Source: Micrococcaceae bacterium RIT 802 (GTDB lineage Bacteria > Actinomycetota > Actinomycetes > Actinomycetales > Micrococcaceae). Taken from it: 64,000 nucleotides of DNA. The notes below the pieces were generated by a model. That model had not been told where the DNA came from and did no database searches. It saw only the letters and a program-made list of their open reading frames with translations. Numbering within the stretch: position 1 is the first letter of the stretch; every line of letters starts with the position of its first letter. The translations under genes were made by a program, and so were the position numbers. The DNA lies in contig JAFEMX010000002.1 in the NCBI GenBank assembly GCA_016892645.1, positions 229,760 through 293,759 on the forward strand. The letters are read 5' to 3'. This document shows, piece after piece, positions 54,937 through 63,093 of the stretch.

Positions 54937-56469
54937 ATGGATTCCCTGCAACCGGTCCTGGATGGCTTCGGCGTCGTCCTGGACCCCACCAATTTGTTGT
55001 ACTGCCTCATCGGCGTCGTCATCGGCATGCTCATCGGCGTGCTGCCGGGTCTTGGCCCGGCCGCCACCATCGCCATCCTGCTGCCGCTGACCTACGGGGT
55101 CGAGCCGGTCACCGCCATCATCATGCTCGCCGGCATTTTCTACGGCGCGCAGTACGGCGGCACCATCACCTCGGTCCTGCTCCGCCTTCCCGGCGAGGCG
55201 AGTTCGGTGGTCACGGTCTTCGACGGCTACGTCATGGCCAAGCAGGGCCGGGCCGGAACGGCACTCGGCATCGCCGCGATCGGGTCCTTCATCGGCGGGA
55301 CGGTGTCCATTATCGGGCTGACGTTCCTTGCCCCCGTGGTGGCCGGCTTTGCGCTCGACTTCGGACCGCCGGAATACACGGCCCTCGCGCTGCTGGGCAT
55401 CCTGCTCGTGGCGACCATCAGCGGCGGCAGCAAGATCAAGGCACTCATCGCCGCGGCATTCGGGCTGCTGTTGGCCACCACCGGCCGTGACATCTTCACC
55501 GGTGCCGAGCGCTTCACCTTCGGCAACCTCGGCATGGCCGACGGCATAGACTTCGTCCCGATCGCCATGGGCCTGTTCGGTGTCGGGGAGATCCTGTACA
55601 ACCTGGAAGAGCGGCACCGCGCGGCGGCCGTTCCCGTGAAGGTGGCGAACGTGTGGCCGTCGCGGGCCGACCTGAAGCAGTCCACCGGCGCGATCGGACG
55701 CGGGTCGGTCCTCGGGTTCTTCCTGGGCATCCTGCCCGGAGGCGGCGCCACGATCTCCTCCATGGCCGCCTATGCGGTCGAGAAGAAACGGGCCAAGGAC
55801 CCGTCGCGCTTCGGCCGGGGGGCCGTTGAAGGCGTGGCCGGTCCGGAGACTGCCAACAATGCCGCGGCCACCAGTTCCTTCATTCCGCTGCTGACCCTCG
55901 GCATCCCGGCGAACGCCACCATGGCCATCATCTTCGGTGCCCTGCTGATCCAGGGCGTGACACCTGGCCCGCAGCTGATCGCCAATGACCCCGAACTCTT
56001 TTGGGGCGTCGTGAACTCGATGTACATCGGCAACATCCTGCTGCTGATCATGGCGATCCCGCTGGTTGGCGTCTTCGTGCGCATTCTCCGGGTGCGCGGT
56101 GCCATCCTCGCCCCGATTACGGCCCTGATCACGCTGCTGGGCTCCTACACCATCAGGAACTCGATGTTCGATGTCCTGCTCGTGGTGATTTTCGGCGCGG
56201 TCGGTTACCTGATGAAGAAGTTCGGGTTCGAACCGGGACCACTGGTGCTGGCCTTCGTGCTCGGCTCGCTCCTCGAATCGAATCTGCGCCGGTCGCTCCT
56301 CGTGCTCGGCGGCGACGTCGGCGGCTTCTTCACCCGGCCGATCTCCGCGACCCTGTTGGTCATCTTCGTTGTCGTCGCCCTGTGGCCGATGGTCAAGGCC
56401 GCCTTCGACCGCCGCAAGTCATCGCGGCATGAAACCTCGGATAACCAGGAAGTGAAGGAAAACGCATGA
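54937..56469 (+). CDS. tctA: Tripartite tricarboxylate transporter large membrane subunit
   Basis: TctA of 510 residues with about 11-12 helices. The diagnostic GVLPGLGPAATIAILLPLTYG and [25 protein letters not shown] segments are in the N-terminal half, and the mirrored GILPGGGATISSMAAYAVEKK and VAGPETANNAAATSSFIPLLTLG segments follow in the second half. It forms the cation-coupled channel with TctB and takes substrate from TctC. The stop overlaps the start of a universal stress protein gene as ATGA, an uncommon partner for a Tct system. Confidence 0.95.
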   Translation: MDSLQPVLDGFGVVLDPTNLLYCLIGVVIGMLIGVLPGLGPAATIAILLPLTYGVEPVTAIIMLAGIFYGAQYGGTITSVLLRLPGEASSVVTVFDGYVMAKQGRAGTALGIAAIGSFIGGTVSIIGLTFLAPVVAGFALDFGPPEYTALALLGILLVATISGGSKIKALIAAAFGLLLATTGRDIFTGAERFTFGNLGMADGIDFVPIAMGLFGVGEILYNLEERHRAAAVPVKVANVWPSRADLKQSTGAIGRGSVLGFFLGILPGGGATISSMAAYAVEKKRAKDPSRFGRGAVEGVAGPETANNAAATSSFIPLLTLGIPANATMAIIFGALLIQGVTPGPQLIANDPELFWGVVNSMYIGNILLLIMAIPLVGVFVRILRVRGAILAPITALITLLGSYTIRNSMFDVLLVVIFGAVGYLMKKFGFEPGPLVLAFVLGSLLESNLRRSLLVLGGDVGGFFTRPISATLLVIFVVVALWPMVKAAFDRRKSSRHETSDNQEVKENA

Positions 56470-56867
56470 GCATCCTCGTTGGATACCTCCCCACCCCCGT
56501 CGGCGAGGCCGCTGTCGTAGCCGGCATCGCCGAAGCCAGACTGCGCGGCGAGGAACTGCTCGTCGTGAATTCGGTCCGCGAGGGGGCCCTGGTGGACGCG
56601 GCGGCGGCCTCGCAGGAAGACCTTGCGCGCATTCGCTCGCGGGCGGCCGAAGCTGGCATCGCGCTGACCCTGCTCGATTCCAGCCACCGCGACGACCTGG
56701 CCGAGGAGATCCTGGGGTTGGCCATCAAGCACGACGTCAGCCTGATCGTCATCGGCCTGCGCCAACGCAGCCAAGTCGGCAAGTTCATCATGGGATCGCA
56801 CGCGCAGCGGATCCTGTTGCAGGCGGACCGGCCGGTGCTGGCAGTGAAGGCCGGGACCCGCGGCTGA
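56466..56867 (+). CDS. Universal stress protein coupled to the Tct transporter
   Basis: Single-domain UspA-type protein of 133 residues. The Rossmann-like fold is visible from SILVGYLPTPVGEAAV to the C-terminal nucleotide loop LRQRSQVGKFIMGSHAQRILL and PVLAVK. These proteins bind ATP or AMP and modulate partners; no enzyme activity can be read here. The ATG overlaps tctA as ATGA, so it is made in step with the transporter. A related single-domain Usp is encoded at 59800, next to the second aldarate gene group. A strong terminator follows. Confidence 0.88.
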   Translation: MSILVGYLPTPVGEAAVVAGIAEARLRGEELLVVNSVREGALVDAAAASQEDLARIRSRAAEAGIALTLLDSSHRDDLAEEILGLAIKHDVSLIVIGLRQRSQVGKFIMGSHAQRILLQADRPVLAVKAGTRG

Positions 56868-56872
56868 GGCGA

Positions 56873-56914
56873 ACGACGGCGCCCCCGGACCCGCTGGTCC
56901 GGGGGCGCCGTCGT
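56873..56914. terminator. Bidirectional terminator after the tct operon
   Basis: A perfect 19-bp stem (ACGACGGCGCCCCCGGACC and its complement) encloses a CGCT loop. It lies between the convergent tct/Usp operon and the FCD regulator gene and can serve both strands, although it lacks a long T tract. Confidence 0.88.
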
Positions 56915-56933
56915 CGTCTGCGGGCAGGCGAGC

Positions 56934-57632
56934 TCAGATCCCCGACTCGGAGTCCAGGCGGCGACGCGAATTCACCAGATGCGTGCGCATCGCGGCAGAG
57001 GCGGCTTGGGGGTCGGAATTCTCGATGGCCGCCAGCACGGCCTGGTGCTCCATGGCGACATCGTCCAGCCGGTGGCCGCCGGATGAGCCGGCGTCGAGAC
57101 GGTGGCGCGGCATGGAGATCATGGCCGGTCCGAGCCCGGTGAGTACATCCGAGAAATAGGTGTTCCCGCTGGCTCGGGCCACGGCTCCGTGGAACTCGAA
57201 GTCATGGGCCATCGCATCGGCCGGCGAATCGTCGGCAGCGGTGAAGGCCTGCAGTGCGGTCCGCAGTGCCGCCAGATCCGCGGTCGAACGGGCGGCGGCG
57301 GCCAAGGCGGCGGCCTCCGATTCGACGCCCATGCGGAACGCCAGCAATGCGTGGCGGTCCTCGAGGGTCCGGGCCTGTCGGGGCGTGGGGCCCGAGGGCG
57401 CCGACGCTGGGGGCGTCAATGCGAAGCTGCCGCTCCCCTTGCGGGTGTGGACCAGTCCCTCCATCTGCAGCCGGGCCAGGGCCTCGCGGACCACGGTCCG
57501 GCTGACCCCATGCTCGGCGATGAGCGACGCCTCGCTGGGCAGCTTGTCACCGGCCGGGATGTCCCCCTCCACGATGGCGCGGCGCAGGTGCTCGACGAGG
57601 CTGCTGGTCAGGTTCCGGTTCATGGTCCTCAT
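56934..57632 (-). CDS. FadR/FCD-type GntR regulator
   Basis: GntR-superfamily regulator of 232 residues. The winged helix (about residues 8-72) has GDIPAGDKLPSEASLIAEHGVSRTVVREALARL as its signature, split over the recognition helix. The all-helical FCD ligand domain (about 90-225) has FRMGVESEAAALAA and an FEFHGAVARASGN metal-site segment. FCD regulators often sense carboxylates such as glycolate or hexarates. It lies 73 bp downstream of the talarate/galactarate dehydratase gene on the same strand, separated by a hairpin. The start could also be the ATG at 57623. Confidence 0.87.
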   Translation of the reverse strand: MRTMNRNLTSSLVEHLRRAIVEGDIPAGDKLPSEASLIAEHGVSRTVVREALARLQMEGLVHTRKGSGSFALTPPASAPSGPTPRQARTLEDRHALLAFRMGVESEAAALAAAARSTADLAALRTALQAFTAADDSPADAMAHDFEFHGAVARASGNTYFSDVLTGLGPAMISMPRHRLDAGSSGGHRLDDVAMEHQAVLAAIENSDPQAASAAMRTHLVNSRRRLDSESGI

Positions 57633-57646
57633 GGTGTCATGTGGAA

Positions 57647-57682
57647 GGCGGCCCCGGACCGCGTGCGCGGTCCGAAGCCGCC
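57647..57682. terminator. Hairpin between the talarate/galactarate dehydratase and FCD regulator genes
   Basis: Inner stem GGACCGCG-TG-CGCGGTCC (57656-57673) is enclosed by GGCGGC (57647-57652) and GCCGCC (57677-57682), with a 3x3 internal loop. There is no T tract, so it may end or attenuate transcription from the dehydratase gene, or stabilise its 3' end. Confidence 0.5.
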
Positions 57683-57705
57683 CGGTCGGGGGAGGCGGCG
57701 GACTC

Positions 57706-58839
57706 CTAGCGGCGCCCGAATTCGACGGAGTCGGTGGTCCAGGCCCGCGCCTGGTCGCTGAAGGTGAACCCCAACCCCGGCCGGTCAGGAACGATCATCC
57801 GGCCGTCGCGGGTTTCCAGGCGTTCGTTGAACAGCGGATCCAGCCAGTCGAAATGCTCCACCCAGGGCTCACGGGGATAGGCCGCCGCGAGGTGGAGGTG
57901 GATCTCCATGGCGAAGTGCGGGGCCAGGTCGAGCCCGGCCTGGTCCGCCAGCGTGGCCAAGCGCAGGAACTGCGTGATTCCGCCGATGCGTGGAGCGTCC
58001 GGCTGGATGATGTCGCAGGCCCTCGCGGCAATGAGGCGCTCGTGTTCGGCGACGGAGGCCAGCATCTCCCCGGTGGCGATCGGCGTGTCCAGGGCGGCGG
58101 CCAAGGCGGCATGTCCCTCGGCATCGTAGGCATCCAGTGGTTCCTCGATCCACACAAGATCGAACTTCTCGAGGCGGCGGCCCATGCGCAAGGCGGTGGC
58201 ACGGTCCCACTGCTGGTTCGCGTCGACCATCAGGGGCACATCGGGGCCGAGGTGTTCGCGGACGGCCGCCACGCGGCGCAGGTCCTCCGCGCTGTCCGGA
58301 AGCCCCACCTTGATCTTGATGCCACCGATTCCCTCCTCGATGGAGCGTGTGGCCCGGTCCCGGACCTCATCGATCGAGGCGTTGAGGAAACCGCCGGACG
58401 TGTTGTACGTCCGGACGGAATCCCGGTGGGCGCCGAGGAACTTGGCCAGCGGGAGGCCGGCGCGTTTGGCCTTCAGATCGTAGAGGGCGATGTCCAAGGC
58501 GGCGAGAGCCTGCGTGGCGACCCCGGACCGGCCCACCGAGGCGCCGGCCCAGAGCAACTTGTTGTACAGCTTCGCGATGTCGTTGGGATCTTCGCCGATC
58601 ATCGTCTCGGCGACTTCACGCGCATGGGCGTACTGGGCGGGGCCTCCTGCGCGTTTTGAATAGGAGAAGCCGAGCCCCTCGTGCCCTTGTTTGGTCGTGA
58701 TCTCCGCGAAGAGGAATACGACCTCGGTCATGGGCTTCTGCCGGCCGGTGAAGACCTTCGCATCCGAAATGGGCGTCTCCAAGGGCAGGGTCGCGGTGGA
58801 GAGCTTGACGTGCCGGATGGCATCGGGGGAGTAGGTCAC
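57706..58839 (-). CDS. L-talarate/galactarate dehydratase (enolase superfamily)
   Basis: Mandelate-racemase subgroup enzyme of 377 residues. It closely tracks the Salmonella L-talarate/galactarate dehydratase: TPISDAKVFTGRQKPMTEV, GLGFSYSKRAGG, GEDPNDIAKLYNKLLWAGAS, YNTSGGFL, LMVDANQQWDR, WIEEPLDAYDAEGHA and APHFAMEIHLHLAAAYP all recur. The general bases are Lys177 in the Lys175-x-Lys177 motif and His308. The product, 5-keto-4-deoxyglucarate, feeds KdgD encoded at 51111. The start is a GTG at 58839 preceded by AGAGGATG. An IclR gene lies upstream and an FCD regulator downstream, both candidates for its control. Confidence 0.92.
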   Translation of the reverse strand: MTYSPDAIRHVKLSTATLPLETPISDAKVFTGRQKPMTEVVFLFAEITTKQGHEGLGFSYSKRAGGPAQYAHAREVAETMIGEDPNDIAKLYNKLLWAGASVGRSGVATQALAALDIALYDLKAKRAGLPLAKFLGAHRDSVRTYNTSGGFLNASIDEVRDRATRSIEEGIGGIKIKVGLPDSAEDLRRVAAVREHLGPDVPLMVDANQQWDRATALRMGRRLEKFDLVWIEEPLDAYDAEGHAALAAALDTPIATGEMLASVAEHERLIAARACDIIQPDAPRIGGITQFLRLATLADQAGLDLAPHFAMEIHLHLAAAYPREPWVEHFDWLDPLFNERLETRDGRMIVPDRPGLGFTFSDQARAWTTDSVEFGRR

Positions 58840-58875
58840 GGGGCATCCTCTATCGGTGGTTGATAAAGAAATAAT

Positions 58876-58901
58876 ACAAGTTCAAAAGCTGTAAGACAAG
58901 T
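58876..58901. promoter_or_regulatory. ACAAGT direct repeat in the dehydratase promoter
   Basis: ACAAGT occurs at 58876 and 58896, two helical turns apart, in an AT-rich spacer between the IclR gene and the talarate/galactarate dehydratase gene. It is a plausible operator for the IclR or FCD regulator. Confidence 0.35.
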
Positions 58902-58908
58902 GTTTTGA

Positions 58909-59706
58909 TCAGGACTCGTGGGCGTGGACGCCGGCCAGAACCTGCGCTGTCATGTCCGCGGTCGCCAACAGGCCCTCGACGATGTCCCGTTCGCGCGCCG
59001 CGGTGAATTCCTGGTGCGGGATCGAGACCGACAGGGCGTCGCTGCCGCTGTCGAAACAATCCAGGGCGACGGCGACGCAGGCGACGCCCGGGGTGTTCTG
59101 TTCGACCTCGCGCGCATAGCCCCGGCGGCGCGCAGCGGCCAGCTCGGCGCGAAGCCCCGCGAGGGTGGAAATGGTCTGGGGAGTCAGGGCGGGTAGCGGG
59201 TCGGCGAAGCCGTGCAGGGCCGGTGCCTCGGGGAGGCGGGCGAGAACCGCTTGGCCCAGGGCGGTGGCATGGGCGGGAAGCCGACGGCCGACGCGGGGCA
59301 GCGGGCGTTCCTTGCCCGGGGGCTCCCAGGTGGCCAGGTACACGACGTCGGCGCCGTCGAGGCGTCCCAGATTCACGGTGGCTCCGAGCTGGCGTCCGAG
59401 CAGCCCGAGGTGGGGCCGCACGACCTGTAGCCGGGGGTCGGCATCGAGATAGGTGGTTCCGGCCAACAGGGCCCGGATCCCGATGCCGTACGTGGCACGA
59501 CGGGCATCGGCGCGGACCCACCCGGCATCGGACAGCGTCTTGAGCAGCGCATAGACACTGCTGCGGGGGGCGCCGATGGCCGTGCACAATTCGCGGATGG
59601 TGACCGCGGAGCTGCCGCGCGCGGCCAGGATCTCGAGGACCTGGATCGTGCGCGCCGCGGACTTGACCTCGCGGACCCCGGGGTCTGGTGTGGACGGATT
59701 GCCCAT
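58909..59706 (-). CDS. IclR-family regulator
   Basis: IclR-type regulator of 265 residues. The winged helix (about 15-75) contains IRELCTAIGAPRSSVYALLKTL, and the effector domain (about 95-260) contains RLPAHATALGQAVLARLPE and EVEQNTPGVACVAVAL. AGGAGG precedes the ATG. It is upstream of the talarate/galactarate dehydratase gene on the same strand, with 69 bp between them, and downstream of the Usp and hydroxyacid dehydrogenase genes. Control of hexarate use is likely from position; the inducer is unknown. Confidence 0.88.
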   Translation of the reverse strand: MGNPSTPDPGVREVKSAARTIQVLEILAARGSSAVTIRELCTAIGAPRSSVYALLKTLSDAGWVRADARRATYGIGIRALLAGTTYLDADPRLQVVRPHLGLLGRQLGATVNLGRLDGADVVYLATWEPPGKERPLPRVGRRLPAHATALGQAVLARLPEAPALHGFADPLPALTPQTISTLAGLRAELAAARRRGYAREVEQNTPGVACVAVALDCFDSGSDALSVSIPHQEFTAARERDIVEGLLATADMTAQVLAGVHAHES

Positions 59707-59799
59707 GTGGCCTCCTGCCGTGCGTGTCGCACCAGCATAGACAGCATCGGCGTGTCTGGCGGCGACCGGGGTCCAACCGCCAGGGCCGGTGGTGGCGCG

Positions 59800-60186
59800 T
59801 CAGACGCGCTTGCCGACCCGCGGCTTGACGGCATGGACGGGGCACCCGGCTTCGAGCAGGACCCGCTGCGACGTGGACCCCAACAGCAGCTTGCCCACGG
59901 GGGACCGTCGCCGGACCCCGATCACCACATGCGCATCCGCCTCGTAGGAGGCGTCGATCAGCTCGTCGCCCACATCAGCGTCGGCAGGCAGGTCTCGCAC
60001 TTCGAGCCGCACCCCGGCCGTGGCGGCACGTGTGGCCACGGCCGTCAGCTCCGCAGCCGCCGCCCCGCCGTCCCCCGGGGGAGTGAACAGCACGACGCCG
60101 GTGCCCCGGAGTAGTGCCTCGTCGATGGCTGCATGGGCGGCCGCTTGTGCTTCGGGGGTATTGTCGAACCCGGTGTAGATGCTCAT
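59800..60186 (-). CDS. Universal stress protein, second single-domain copy
   Basis: UspA-type protein of 128 residues. It shares the C-terminal loop of the Usp at 56466: VRRRSPVGKLLLGSTSQRVLL and PVHAVK here, LRQRSQVGKFIMGSHAQRILL and PVLAVK there. The N-terminal half is more divergent and begins MSIYTGFDNTPEAQAA. The ATG at 60186 lies 22 bp after the hydroxyacid dehydrogenase gene, so the two are probably cotranscribed. Its partner and effect cannot be read from the sequence. Confidence 0.86.
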   Translation of the reverse strand: MSIYTGFDNTPEAQAAAHAAIDEALLRGTGVVLFTPPGDGGAAAAELTAVATRAATAGVRLEVRDLPADADVGDELIDASYEADAHVVIGVRRRSPVGKLLLGSTSQRVLLEAGCPVHAVKPRVGKRV

Positions 60187-60208
60187 GGGTGCTCCTGGCG
60201 TCCGGTTC

Positions 60209-61198
60209 TCAGCGGATCGGGGTGGTGAGGGTGCCGCTGGCGATGTAGCTGCGGAGGTTGTCCAGCACCAGGCCGGCCATGTCGGCCCGCGTTTCGTGGG
60301 TGCCGCTGCCGACATGGGGCAGCAGGACCACCTGGTCGAGCCCGAGCAGCTCGTGCGGCACCTGGGGTTCATCGGTGAAGACATCGAGCCCCGCACCGGC
60401 CAGCCGACCGTGGACCAAGGCATCCACGAGTGCCTCCTGGTCCACCACGGTGCCGCGGGAGATGTTGACCAGGTATCCCTGCGGACCCAACGCGTCCAGG
60501 ACGGTGGAGTCGACCAGGCCGCGGGTGGACGGGCCGCCGGTGGCGGCGACGATGAGCACGTCGACGGAGGCGGCCAGCGCCCGCGGGCTGTCCCGGTAGC
60601 GGTAGGCGGTGCCGGAGACCTCGTGGCGGTTGTGGTACTCGATGGTGCAGCCGAATCCCTCGAGCCGGGTGGCGATGGCCTGTCCGATGCGGCCCAGGCC
60701 GAGGATGCCCACGGTGCGCCCGGACGCCCGGGTCGTCAACGGGAAGTTGCCCTCGGTCTCCCAGGAACCGGCCCGGACATAGCGGTCGGAGGCGCTGGTG
60801 CGGCGGAGCACATCCAGGTAGAGGGCCAGTGCGGTGTCGGCCACGCAGTCGTTGAGGACTTCGGGGGTGTTGCTGACGAGGATTCCGCGGCGTTCGGCCT
60901 GGGCGACGTCCGTGGAATCGTAGCCGACGCCGAAGCTCACGACCGCTTCGAGGTTCGGCAGGTCCGACATCAGCTGCTCGTCGACGCCGAAGCGGCCCGA
61001 GCAGACGGCGACGCGGACGTCGGTGCCGTGGGCGGCGAGATGGGCCTGGCGGGCCTGGGGGGCATCGGGCAGGCGGACCGCTCCGAACTCGGCGGCCAGC
61101 GCCTCCGCGACGGTGGGGTTGACCGGGCCGATCTGCAGGATGTTGGTGCCGGTGATGCCGGCCGGAGTAGCGGTTCGTGCCGCTGCGGGAGTGGTCAT
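60209..61198 (-). CDS. D-isomer-specific 2-hydroxyacid dehydrogenase
   Basis: NAD(P)H-dependent 2-hydroxyacid dehydrogenase of 329 residues, in the glyoxylate/hydroxypyruvate reductase group by length and motifs. The cofactor motif is VGILGLGRIGQAIATRLEGFG. The catalytic residues read as Arg in VNISRGTVVD, Glu in LDVFTDEPQVP and His in LLPHVGSGTHETR. The aldarate setting suggests reduction of a 2-keto acid such as hydroxypyruvate, tartronate semialdehyde or glyoxylate, but the substrate is not fixed. It heads a minus-strand run with the Usp gene and is divergent from the peptide ABC genes. Confidence 0.88.
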   Translation of the reverse strand: MTTPAAARTATPAGITGTNILQIGPVNPTVAEALAAEFGAVRLPDAPQARQAHLAAHGTDVRVAVCSGRFGVDEQLMSDLPNLEAVVSFGVGYDSTDVAQAERRGILVSNTPEVLNDCVADTALALYLDVLRRTSASDRYVRAGSWETEGNFPLTTRASGRTVGILGLGRIGQAIATRLEGFGCTIEYHNRHEVSGTAYRYRDSPRALAASVDVLIVAATGGPSTRGLVDSTVLDALGPQGYLVNISRGTVVDQEALVDALVHGRLAGAGLDVFTDEPQVPHELLGLDQVVLLPHVGSGTHETRADMAGLVLDNLRSYIASGTLTTPIR

Positions 61199-61365
61199 TC
61201 ATCGAGAGTACCGAGGCGCATCAATGCGGGTCCAACACGCAATTAGCATGGATCGATACCGGCCCGGCATGGAATGGCCTCTGGCCCCGGAATGTAGCGG
61301 AAGTCACATCCGGTATTCGGTCGATGCCGCCCGATGCGGCTGGTTCATGGGCGCTGGCGACCCTT

Positions 61366-61401
61366 GACGGACCATGGATCCGTCCACAAGCTGTTCCAGA
61401 C
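61366..61401. promoter_or_regulatory. GACGGA/TCCGTC dyad and a third GACGGA upstream of the ABC importer
   Basis: GACGGA (61366-61371) and TCCGTC (61379-61384) form an inverted pair around CCATGG, and GACGGA recurs at 61396. The cluster lies 70-105 bp before the binding-protein start in a 272-bp divergent gap. It is a possible operator. Confidence 0.3.
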
Positions 61402-61470
61402 GGATGAAGCCCATGGCTCCATACGTAGACCACTTGGCCGGTCGTCGGCCCCCGCTCGCGAAGGAAAACA

Positions 61471-63060
61471 ATGATGTTTGATGAACGGAAGATCCTCCTG
61501 GCTCCGGCCCGCCGCGGCCCCCTCGCCGCGCTGGCCGTCCTGGCCGTCGGCTCCAGCCTGGTGATGACCGGCTGTGCCGTGGCCAACTCGGACGACGCAG
61601 CTGGCGGGGCCGCCGGGGCCGCCTCCGACACGTTGCGGGTGGTCCTGCAGCAGGAGCCGCCGACCCTTGAACCGTGCGAGGCAAACCTGACCAGCACGGG
61701 AGTGGTCGACCGCTCCACGATCACCGAGCCGCTCATCGAACGCAACCCCACCAGCGGCGAGCTCGAGCCCAAGTTGGCGACCAAGTGGAGCTCGGACGAC
61801 GATACGACCTGGACGCTCAAGCTCCGGACCGGTGTCACGTTCCATGACGGCACCACCTTCGACGCCACCGACGCCAAGGCGACCATCGACCGCGCCGTGA
61901 ACTCCAAGCTCGCATGCAACGTCGAGGGGTACGTCTTCGGCGACGAGGACCTCAAGGTCAAGGCCATCGATGCCGAGACGCTGCAGGTCACGGCCCCCAA
62001 GGCCGACCCGATCCTGCCCCTGCGCCTGTCGTTCCTCGAGGTCGTCCCGAGCGAGACCTCCACCACCAAAAAGGTCCGCGAACCCATCGGCACCGGACCC
62101 TACCAGCTGGAGAAGTGGGACGCCGGACAGAAGATCACCCTGGCCGCCTACGACGGCTACTGGGGCGACAAGCCGGCCTACGCCAAGGCCCAATACGAAT
62201 GGCGTTCCGAAGGCAGCGTCCGTGCCGCCATGATCACCGCCGGCGAAGCGGACATCGCCACCGGGCTCAGCCCGGAGGACAACATCGGCGACCTCGGGGT
62301 CCCGTACCCCAACAACGAGACCGTCGCGCTGCGCATGCACAACAACAAGGCACCGTTCACCGACATCCGGGTCCGCCAGGCGGTCAACTACGCCATCGAC
62401 AAGGAATCGATCGTCAAGAACCTCTACGGCGGACGCGACAAGGTCGCCTCCCAGCTGGTGCCCGAGGGCGTCGTCGGACATTCCGACTCGCTCGAGGCCT
62501 GGCCGTACGATCCGGAGAAGGCCAAGCAGCTCGTCGCCGAGGCCAAGGCGGACGGCACCGACACCTCAGCACCGATCGACATGATCGTGCGCACCGCCCA
62601 GTTCCCCAAGATCGAGGAGCTCGGCCAGGTCATCCAGGAGCAGCTGACCCAGGCGGGGCTGAAGGTCAACTTGAAGATGCTCGAAACCAGCCAGCAGCTG
62701 ACCTATCAGGTCCGGCCGTTCGCCAAGACCAGCGGCGACTTGATGCTCATGGTCCAGCACGGCAACCAGGCCGGCGACGCAGCGTTCACCGTCGACCAGT
62801 ACATGCTCAGCAACGGTGCCCAGAGCGCCTTCGGCACCCCGGAACTGGACGCCTTGATCAAAAAGGCCGACGCCGCCACGGGTGAGGACCGGCAGAAGGA
62901 CTTCGAGAAGGTCTTCGCCTACCAGAACGAGCACGTCGTCCAGTTCGCCCACATTGCCCACCAGACCGGCATGATCGGCAAGTCGAAGGCGGTCAACTAC
63001 GAGCCGAATTCGTCCACCGGTGACGAGCTGCGACTGGCCGAGGTCACCCCGGCGAAGTAG
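61471..63060 (+). CDS. Peptide/nickel-type ABC substrate-binding lipoprotein
   Basis: SBP family 5 protein of 529 residues, the type serving oligopeptide, nickel and some sugar-acid importers. A signal peptide ends in lipobox MTGC (Cys about residue 33). Landmarks are LEPCEANLTSTGVVDRSTITEPLIE, WTLKLRTGVTFHDGTTFDATDAK and IRVRQAVNYAIDKESIV, the family signature region. GAAGGAA precedes the ATG; a second in-frame ATG follows immediately. The permease gene begins 33 bp downstream. The gene next door for a 2-hydroxyacid dehydrogenase does not define the ligand. Confidence 0.9.
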   Translation: MMFDERKILLAPARRGPLAALAVLAVGSSLVMTGCAVANSDDAAGGAAGAASDTLRVVLQQEPPTLEPCEANLTSTGVVDRSTITEPLIERNPTSGELEPKLATKWSSDDDTTWTLKLRTGVTFHDGTTFDATDAKATIDRAVNSKLACNVEGYVFGDEDLKVKAIDAETLQVTAPKADPILPLRLSFLEVVPSETSTTKKVREPIGTGPYQLEKWDAGQKITLAAYDGYWGDKPAYAKAQYEWRSEGSVRAAMITAGEADIATGLSPEDNIGDLGVPYPNNETVALRMHNNKAPFTDIRVRQAVNYAIDKESIVKNLYGGRDKVASQLVPEGVVGHSDSLEAWPYDPEKAKQLVAEAKADGTDTSAPIDMIVRTAQFPKIEELGQVIQEQLTQAGLKVNLKMLETSQQLTYQVRPFAKTSGDLMLMVQHGNQAGDAAFTVDQYMLSNGAQSAFGTPELDALIKKADAATGEDRQKDFEKVFAYQNEHVVQFAHIAHQTGMIGKSKAVNYEPNSSTGDELRLAEVTPAK

Positions 63061-63093
63061 CCGGGGCACCATCGAGGAGGAAACGAGCGACAC

